Shown: one piece after another, positions 58,659 to 64,000 of the stretch
Layout: every line of letters begins with the position of its first letter
Numbering within the stretch: the stretch's first letter is position 1
DNA from: Vibrio porteresiae DSM 19223
GTDB lineage: Bacteria; Pseudomonadota; Gammaproteobacteria; Enterobacterales; Vibrionaceae
Direction: 5' to 3'
NCBI RefSeq assembly: GCF_024347055.1
Contig: NZ_AP024895.1
Coordinates: 186,001 to 250,000, forward strand
DNA: 64,000 nt
Notes under the pieces: model-generated
The model's database searches: none
What the model was told of the DNA's origin: nothing
Seen by the model: the letters and a program-made list of their open reading frames with translations, nothing else
Made by a program: the position numbers and the translations under genes

Positions 58659-60080
58659 ATGGCGTATGAACAGTTAGCAAAAGAGATTCTTGGTGGAGTG
58701 GGCGGCAAAGCAAACGTCCAAAGTTTGGTGCATTGTGCAACACGTCTGCGTTTCAAATTGAATAGCATAGAAAAGGCTGATAAAGAGCAAGTCAAAGCGC
58801 TTGATGGGGTGATTGCTGCGGTGGAAAGTGGTGGTCAATTCCAAGTGGTGATTGGTAACCACGTAGGCCAAGTATTCCAAGCCGTACAAGCTGAAATGGG
58901 TGGGCTAGTTGCCGCTAAAGAGGCTGATGCACTTAAAGATAAACAAAATGCACTGAGTGTATTTATCGACATCATCTCCGGAATTTTCACCCCGATGATC
59001 GGCATTATGGCGGCGACCGGTATTTTAAAAGGGTTGCTAGCACTCTCTTTAGCCTGTGGTTGGTTAACGGCTCAATCGGGCACTTATCAAATCTTGTTTG
59101 CTACCAGTGACTCGCTGTTCTATTTCTTCCCACTGGCTTTGGGCTACACAGCGGGGACTAAGTTTGGTTGTAATCCATTTTTGTCTCTCGCGATTGGTGG
59201 TGCGTTGGTACATCCAACGATGATGGCCGCGTTTAATGCTTCGCATGCTGCGGATTATCAAGGTCTGGATTTCTTCGGTATTCCTGTGACCTTCATGAAT
59301 TATGCGTCATCCGTTATTCCTATTATTTTCGCGACTTGGCTGTGCTCGATTCTGGAAAAACGTTTCAACCAATGGCTACCAAGTGCCATTCGTAATTTCG
59401 TGACTCCACTGATTTGTTTGGTGATTGTGGTGCCTTTGACCTTCTTGGTGATCGGTCCTATCTCTACTGACATCAGTGAAATGTTAGCGAGTGCATATCA
59501 ATTTGTTTATGGTGCTAGCCCTGTTATAGCTGGTGTCGTCATGGGGGCGTGTTGGCAAATCTTTGTTATTTTTGGTTTGCATTGGGGCTTTGTACCTATT
59601 TTTATGAATAACCTGAGCGTGTTAGGTGCTGACTCTATGGTTCCATTGCTGCTACCTGCTGTATTTGGACAAGCAGGGGCGGCACTGGGTGTGTTCCTTT
59701 ACATCCGCGATCAGAAAGCAAAAGCGATTGCTGGTTCTGCCTTTATCGCAGGCCTATTTGGTATCACTGAACCTGCTATTTACGGGGTGAACTTACCACG
59801 TAAAAAACCGTTCGCGATTGGCTGTATCAGCGGTGCAATCGGTGGGGCGGTGGTCGGCTTCTATCAAGCGCATGTCTACTCTTTTGGTTTCCCAAGTGTT
59901 TTGGCTTTCCCGCAATTTATTCCACCAACAGGTGTTGATGTGTCTGTATGGGCGGTTATTGGCGGCGGCTTCTTAGCCATGATCTTGGCAACCGTGTTGA
60001 CCTTCCTGTTTGCTCGGGATAAGTCGGCAAATCAAGCCGTTCATTCTTCACAACGCACCGCTGGTGTAACAGCAAAATAA
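58659..60080 (+). CDS. PTS beta-glucoside EIIBC component, no EIIA domain
   Basis: About 473 residues. EIIB at 1-85 (YEQLAKEILGGVGGKANVQS, phosphocysteine in LVHCATRLRFKL, GGQFQVVIGNHVGQVF), EIIC at about 100-460 with GITEPAIYGVNLPRKKPF. It ends QRTAGVTAK where BglF continues into EIIA, so a separate EIIA, such as that of the bglF product at 53551, must phosphorylate it. ATG 58659 gives the standard MAYEQLAKEIL start; the ribosome-binding site is weak. Imports and phosphorylates a beta-glucoside that the next gene cleaves. Confidence 0.92.
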   Translation: MAYEQLAKEILGGVGGKANVQSLVHCATRLRFKLNSIEKADKEQVKALDGVIAAVESGGQFQVVIGNHVGQVFQAVQAEMGGLVAAKEADALKDKQNALSVFIDIISGIFTPMIGIMAATGILKGLLALSLACGWLTAQSGTYQILFATSDSLFYFFPLALGYTAGTKFGCNPFLSLAIGGALVHPTMMAAFNASHAADYQGLDFFGIPVTFMNYASSVIPIIFATWLCSILEKRFNQWLPSAIRNFVTPLICLVIVVPLTFLVIGPISTDISEMLASAYQFVYGASPVIAGVVMGACWQIFVIFGLHWGFVPIFMNNLSVLGADSMVPLLLPAVFGQAGAALGVFLYIRDQKAKAIAGSAFIAGLFGITEPAIYGVNLPRKKPFAIGCISGAIGGAVVGFYQAHVYSFGFPSVLAFPQFIPPTGVDVSVWAVIGGGFLAMILATVLTFLFARDKSANQAVHSSQRTAGVTAK

Positions 60081-60097
60081 GCAACAGGAGTTTTAGT

Positions 60098-61501
60098 ATG
60101 AGTTTTCAATTTCCCAAGTCATTTTTATGGGGTGGTGCCATTGCTGCGAACCAGGTTGAAGGTGCGTATTTAACCGATGGTAAAGGGCTGTCTACATCAG
60201 ATGTTCAACCACATGGCGCGTTTGGCGAACTAGTAGAACGCCAAGCGGGTGACTTCAATATCAAAGACGTGGCGATCGATTTTTACCATCGCTACCCAGA
60301 AGATATCGCACTGTTCTCTGAAATGGGCTTTACCTGTTTGCGTCTGTCTATTGCATGGTCACGTATTTACCCGAATGGTAATGATGCAGAGCCAAACGAG
60401 GCGGGTCTTGCCTATTACGACAAAGTGTTTGATGAGTTAGAAAAACACAACATCACCCCATTAGTGACGCTTTCCCACTATGAAATGCCGCTGAATTTGG
60501 CGCAAAAATACCATGGTTGGGCAAGTCGTGAGGTGATTGGTTTCTTTACTCAATACGCCGAAACCGTATTCAAACGTTTCGGTCATCGTGTGAAACGTTG
60601 GCTGACGTTTAACGAAATCAACGTGACATTACATGAACCCTTTACTGGTTCTGGCTTACCTCGTGATTGTACTGAACAAACGCGTTTCCAAGCCATTCAC
60701 CACCAATTGGTTGCCAGTGCGAAAGCGGTGAAATTATGTCATGACATGATTCCAGATGCGCAAATCGGCAACATGATTTTGGGGGCGATGCTTTACCCAT
60801 TGACTTGTAACCCGAATGACATGATGCAAACACTGAAACAAAACCGCGAATGGTTGATGTTTGGTGATATTCAAACTCGTGGTTACTACCCAAGTTACAT
60901 GACTCGTAAATTTAAGGAGATGGGCGTAGAGCTCAACATCACTGAAGATGACAAAGAGTCACTCAAAGAAACCATCGACTTTGTTTCTTTCAGCTACTAC
61001 ATGACGGGTTGTGCGAGTGCCGATCCAGCTGAAGCAGCGAAAGCAGATGCAAACATGCTGCAAATGCTATCGAACCCTTATCTAAAAGCATCGGAATGGG
61101 GCTGGCAAATCGACCCTGTCGGTTTGCGCTACCTACTGAACTTCCTCTATGACCGTTACCAAAAACCACTATTTATTGTGGAAAACGGTTTAGGTGCAAA
61201 AGACGTGGTAAATGCAAATGGTGACATTGAAGATGATTACCGCATCGCTTACCTAAATGATCACTTATATCAAGTGGGTGAAGCGATTCAAGATGGTGTC
61301 GAAGTGATGGGGTACACCTCTTGGGGACCTATCGATTTAGTCAGCGCTTCTACTGCTCAATTATCAAAACGTTATGGTTTCATCTATGTCGATCGTAACG
61401 ATGACAATGAAGGAACTTTGGCCCGCAAACCGAAGAAAAGTTTCTACTGGTACAAAGACGTGATTCAGTCTCGTGGCGCAAATTTAGCGGCACCTGAATA
61501 A
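60098..61501 (+). CDS. 6-phospho-beta-glucosidase, glycoside hydrolase family 1
   Basis: 467-residue GH1 enzyme (BglA/BglB/AscB type). Substrate entrance FPKSFLWGGAIAANQVEGAY at 5-24; acid/base Glu173 in LTFNEIN; nucleophile Glu362 in FIVENGLG; the 6-phosphate-binding segment near KRYGFIYVDRND. Retaining mechanism, cytoplasmic; hydrolyses the phosphorylated beta-glucoside made by the PTS. Its start is 18 bases after the EIIBC gene. Whether it prefers salicin/arbutin-like or cellobiose-like phosphates is not clear. Confidence 0.93.
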   Translation: MSFQFPKSFLWGGAIAANQVEGAYLTDGKGLSTSDVQPHGAFGELVERQAGDFNIKDVAIDFYHRYPEDIALFSEMGFTCLRLSIAWSRIYPNGNDAEPNEAGLAYYDKVFDELEKHNITPLVTLSHYEMPLNLAQKYHGWASREVIGFFTQYAETVFKRFGHRVKRWLTFNEINVTLHEPFTGSGLPRDCTEQTRFQAIHHQLVASAKAVKLCHDMIPDAQIGNMILGAMLYPLTCNPNDMMQTLKQNREWLMFGDIQTRGYYPSYMTRKFKEMGVELNITEDDKESLKETIDFVSFSYYMTGCASADPAEAAKADANMLQMLSNPYLKASEWGWQIDPVGLRYLLNFLYDRYQKPLFIVENGLGAKDVVNANGDIEDDYRIAYLNDHLYQVGEAIQDGVEVMGYTSWGPIDLVSASTAQLSKRYGFIYVDRNDDNEGTLARKPKKSFYWYKDVIQSRGANLAAPE

Positions 61502-61543
61502 AAGATAAAAAGGTCAGAAAGGCCTTACCTTAACACCCTACAA

Positions 61544-61591
61544 ACGAACATCCCCCATTAAGTTTTCCTGAGCTTAATGTGGGTTTGTTCG
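61544..61591 (+). other. Long RNA hairpin between the beta-glucosidase and porin genes
   Basis: CCCCCATTAAG (61552-61562) pairs with CTTAATGTGGG (61573-61583) and the flanking CGAACA with TGTTCG, giving an almost complete ~20-base stem with loop TTTTCCTGAG. There is no long T-run, so it is more likely an intercistronic stabiliser or partial terminator than an operon end. Confidence 0.65.
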
Positions 61592-61612
61592 TCCCTAATA
61601 AGGATAATAATC

Positions 61613-63184
61613 ATGAAAAGCGTGACTCATAGAAACAGTGGTAGAACAATTAAACCCCTATGTCTTGCTGTATTATTAGCGTTGAGTGGGGCTGCAAATG
61701 CAGAAGATCTAACTGTTCAACAGCAGATCAAACAATTGCAGCAACAAATACAGCAAGCTCAGGATTTACTCAAACAACTCGCCGCACAAAATCCAAGTGC
61801 GATAGACCCTAAAACAGCGCATACCACACCGGAATTGGATGCCACTCAATCTGTCGCACAGACGGTTGCAGATGATGGTAAACAGAACAAAGCAGATTTG
61901 CCTACCTATACCAAACAAGTTCCTGTGGAGAGTGGTTTTACTTTCACCGGTTATTTCCGTGGTGGCTGGGCTACCGGGGGAGAAGGTTCTCCTGAGTCTT
62001 ATGCCATTGGTTCATTGGGTCGTTTTGGTAACGAATTCGGTGGTTGGTACGATCTGAACTTGAATCAGCGTGTATATCAGGAAAATGGCCGTGAGGTCAG
62101 TGCACATATTCAATTGGATGGTAACGAAACACAAAGTCGTACATCAGGCTTATTTGGTGAAGATGACAGTTATCTGCAATTCTCTGAGTTGTATGTTCGT
62201 ACCAAAGGTTTTATCCCTGGTGCGCCTGATGCTGAATTTTGGGTCGGTCGTCATGCCATTCCTGTGTATGAAATTCAAATGCTGGACTGGAAAGGATACA
62301 AAGCTGCTTCTGCTGCAGGGGTTGGTTTTGACAAGCTTGCGTTGGGTAAAGGGAACGTGAGTATCGCTTTGCTGCGTGAAGACTTTGACTATCTGACTAA
62401 AACCAGAACCGATAGTGATGTTGATATGAACAGCAACACTTTGGATGTTCGTTATAAGAACATTCCAGTAACGGATGGTTTAACTCTTGAGTTGGATGGT
62501 AAATACCAGTTTGCAAATAAATCTTCTAGTGTCGATGATGCCGAAGACTCAAGTGATTACTACAAGATTAAAGACGCTTACATGCTAGGTGCTCGCTTGC
62601 ATCAAGCTTATGGTGACGGTGGCTTTGACGATATTAGCTTGCAGTATGCGAATAACTCATTTGCGAGTAACTTTGCCAACATCAGTGGTGCAAACGCCGA
62701 TTATGGTCATGGGACCAACTCTTACTATGGTCACCACACCGATGGTTATGCATTCCGTGTGATGACTCAAGGTGAGAACTACTTCTTTGATAAGAACATG
62801 ATCATGGCGCACGCGTTTGTCTATGCACAAGGTGATGATCTGTATGACTATCAACTTAATGATGATCATATGGACTTTAAATCAATGCGTGCAGTGGTTC
62901 GTCCTGCCTATATTTGGGACCAATACAACCAGACCGGTGTTGAGCTAGGTTACTTTACTCAAACCAACACGATTGATTCGAAAGACTACGATGAGAGCGG
63001 CTATAAAGCGACGCTGTTCCACAGCTTTAAAGTGGCAACGAGTATGCTGCAATCTCGTCCAGAAATTCGTTTCTACAGCACCTACATTAAAGCCGAAGAC
63101 AATGATATTACTGATTTCACCTTCGATAGTAATCGTAAAGATCAATGGAGCTTTGGTGTTCAAGCCGAACTGTGGTGGCTGTAA
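61613..63184 (+). CDS. Sugar-specific porin of the LamB/BglH/ScrY family
   Basis: About 523 residues. ATG 61613 has AGGA eight bases upstream and opens a signal peptide (cut near ANA-ED). Residues about 25-60 are a Gln-rich coiled coil (VQQQIKQLQQQIQQAQDLLKQL), as in the periplasmic N-terminal extension of ScrY. Then a maltoporin-like barrel: FTFTGYFRGGWATGGEGSPES, FGNEFGGWYDLNL, FWVGRHAIPVYEIQMLDW, ending SFGVQAELWWL with the C-terminal aromatic. It should let beta-glucosides or oligosaccharides cross the outer membrane for the co-encoded PTS. Confidence 0.9.
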   Translation: MKSVTHRNSGRTIKPLCLAVLLALSGAANAEDLTVQQQIKQLQQQIQQAQDLLKQLAAQNPSAIDPKTAHTTPELDATQSVAQTVADDGKQNKADLPTYTKQVPVESGFTFTGYFRGGWATGGEGSPESYAIGSLGRFGNEFGGWYDLNLNQRVYQENGREVSAHIQLDGNETQSRTSGLFGEDDSYLQFSELYVRTKGFIPGAPDAEFWVGRHAIPVYEIQMLDWKGYKAASAAGVGFDKLALGKGNVSIALLREDFDYLTKTRTDSDVDMNSNTLDVRYKNIPVTDGLTLELDGKYQFANKSSSVDDAEDSSDYYKIKDAYMLGARLHQAYGDGGFDDISLQYANNSFASNFANISGANADYGHGTNSYYGHHTDGYAFRVMTQGENYFFDKNMIMAHAFVYAQGDDLYDYQLNDDHMDFKSMRAVVRPAYIWDQYNQTGVELGYFTQTNTIDSKDYDESGYKATLFHSFKVATSMLQSRPEIRFYSTYIKAEDNDITDFTFDSNRKDQWSFGVQAELWWL

Positions 63185-63192
63185 TCCACAAC

Positions 63193-63219
63193 AAGGGATG
63201 GCTTAGCCATCCCTTTTTT
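63193..63219 (+). terminator. Intrinsic terminator after the porin gene
   Basis: Perfect stem AAGGGATGGC / GCCATCCCTT with loop TTA, followed by a T-run. Eight bases after the porin stop, it ends the beta-glucoside operon. Confidence 0.93.
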
Positions 63220-63321
63220 GTATTTGCCAGATCTTATCGAGAGTTTTTATTTTTCAATGGATTATTCTTGAGCCAAGGATAAACGTCTTCCTATTAAACC
63301 CCAAAAAAGAGGGCCGTTGTG

Positions 63322-64000
63322 ATGAAACAGAAGTTGCTCAGTCGTTGTATTGTCGGTTTGTTATGTTCACTTGGTAGCTATGCCGTATTCGCGGGGCCAG
63401 TGGTCCAGACCGCTGCTGGCGAAGTTGAAGGTGTTAGCGCGAATAAAATCGATTCGTTTAAGGGAATTCCGTTTGCTAAGCCGCCAGTGGGCGAATTACG
63501 TTGGCGTGCACCACAACCTGTTTCGCCTTGGAAAGGTGTTTTTCAAGCTAATCAATATGGTCATGACTGTATGCAAAAGCCTTTTCCAAGCGATGCTGCG
63601 CCACTAGGTACAACACCAGCAGAGGATTGTTTGGTGCTTAATGTGTGGAAACCCACTCAAGCTTCAGAGCAATTACGACCTGTCATGGTGTGGATTTATG
63701 GTGGTGGTTTTGTCAATGGTGGGGCATCTCCTGCTGTTTACGATGCCAGTGAGTTTGCTCAACAAGGGATTGTGGCGGTGAGCTTTAACTATCGCCTCGG
63801 ACGATTTGGCTTTTTTGCACACCCGGCATTGGTGGCCGAAGGGAAACTGCATCCGCAAGAAGCTTTAGGCAACTATGGTTTTATGGATCAAATTGCCGCG
63901 CTTAAATGGGTGAAAGAGAACATTAAGCAGTTTGGTGGCGACCCTGAGAAAGTAACTATTGTGGGGGAATCTGCTGGTGGTTTTTCTAATCATGTCTTAC
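63322..64000 (+). CDS. Type-B carboxylesterase, 3' end beyond the window
   Basis: First 226 residues of a secreted carboxylesterase/lipase type B. Signal peptide MKQKLLSRCIVGLLCSLGSYAVFA, then GEVEGVSANKIDSFKGIPFAKPPVGELRW, EDCLVLNVWKP, oxyanion motif VMVWIYGGGFVNG, FNYRLGRFGFF and nucleophile VGESAGG. AGAGGG lies eight bases upstream of ATG 63322. The reading frame is open to the window end. A terminator at 63193-63219 separates it from the bgl operon, so its link to beta-glucoside use (for example removing acyl groups) is only positional. Confidence 0.9.
   Translation, partial: MKQKLLSRCIVGLLCSLGSYAVFAGPVVQTAAGEVEGVSANKIDSFKGIPFAKPPVGELRWRAPQPVSPWKGVFQANQYGHDCMQKPFPSDAAPLGTTPAEDCLVLNVWKPTQASEQLRPVMVWIYGGGFVNGGASPAVYDASEFAQQGIVAVSFNYRLGRFGFFAHPALVAEGKLHPQEALGNYGFMDQIAALKWVKENIKQFGGDPEKVTIVGESAGGFSNHVL

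Noticed and set aside
1..64000. Prophage, integrative element or tRNA genes
   Set aside because: No integrase, phage structural genes, attachment repeats or cloverleaf tRNA sequences were noticed in reading.

Overview
The window looks like chromosomal DNA of a Vibrionaceae-type gammaproteobacterium. The evidence is protein-level resemblance to enterobacterial and vibrio families (GalU, YjaG, the YjbEFGH/Gfc set, the AaeXAB-like efflux set), a JUMPstart/ops site after galU, a moderately AT-rich base composition and vibrio-style capsule locus organisation. No database search was possible, so the genus is an inference.

Region 1 (1-35969) is a large surface-polysaccharide locus. It starts with the end of galU, then a ~700-base AT-rich leader ending in a JUMPstart/ops element. 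From there almost every gene to 27803 is on the plus strand with tiny gaps or overlaps, so it reads as one ~26-kb RfaH-type operon. It encodes a KpsD/KpsM/KpsE/KpsT ABC-dependent (group 2-like) exporter, two GT2 glycosyltransferases, an RmlB, a very AT-rich block of poorly known genes (two proteins sharing an N-terminal domain, a GT-B-like protein, two paralogous alpha/beta hydrolases), a KDO pathway (metal-type KdsA, KdsB, KpsF), a HAD/RgpF-type pair, a sulfotransferase and another glycosyltransferase. It ends in a sulfate-activation cassette: SLC13 permease, CysD, CysC, DHH phosphoesterase, CysN. Together these suggest a sulfated capsule with its own PAPS supply. Downstream are the YjbE/F/GfcC/YjbH outer-envelope genes and rmlBADC for dTDP-L-rhamnose.

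Region 2 (36204-51530) is more ordinary: a DUF900 hydrolase, a beta-CASP metallo-hydrolase, an acyltransferase, an aromatic-acid-efflux-like aaeXAB set, a minus-strand envelope cluster (lytic transglycosylase, three lipoproteins, two small membrane proteins), a uracil-DNA-glycosylase-like protein, a hydroxyacid dehydrogenase and yjaG. A dispersed hairpin-ended repeat occurs at about 43554, 51653 and 53380.

Region 3 (51873-64000) holds an IS50-like element (9-bp target duplication, inserted inside the repeat) and a beta-glucoside locus: bglG and bglF on the minus strand, and a second PTS EIIBC, 6-phospho-beta-glucosidase and sugar porin on the plus strand. Four BglG-type antiterminator (RAT) sites are visible. 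One of them has been split by a 1329-bp IS10-like element inserted exactly at its loop, which probably affects the plus-strand operon. The window ends inside a type-B carboxylesterase gene.
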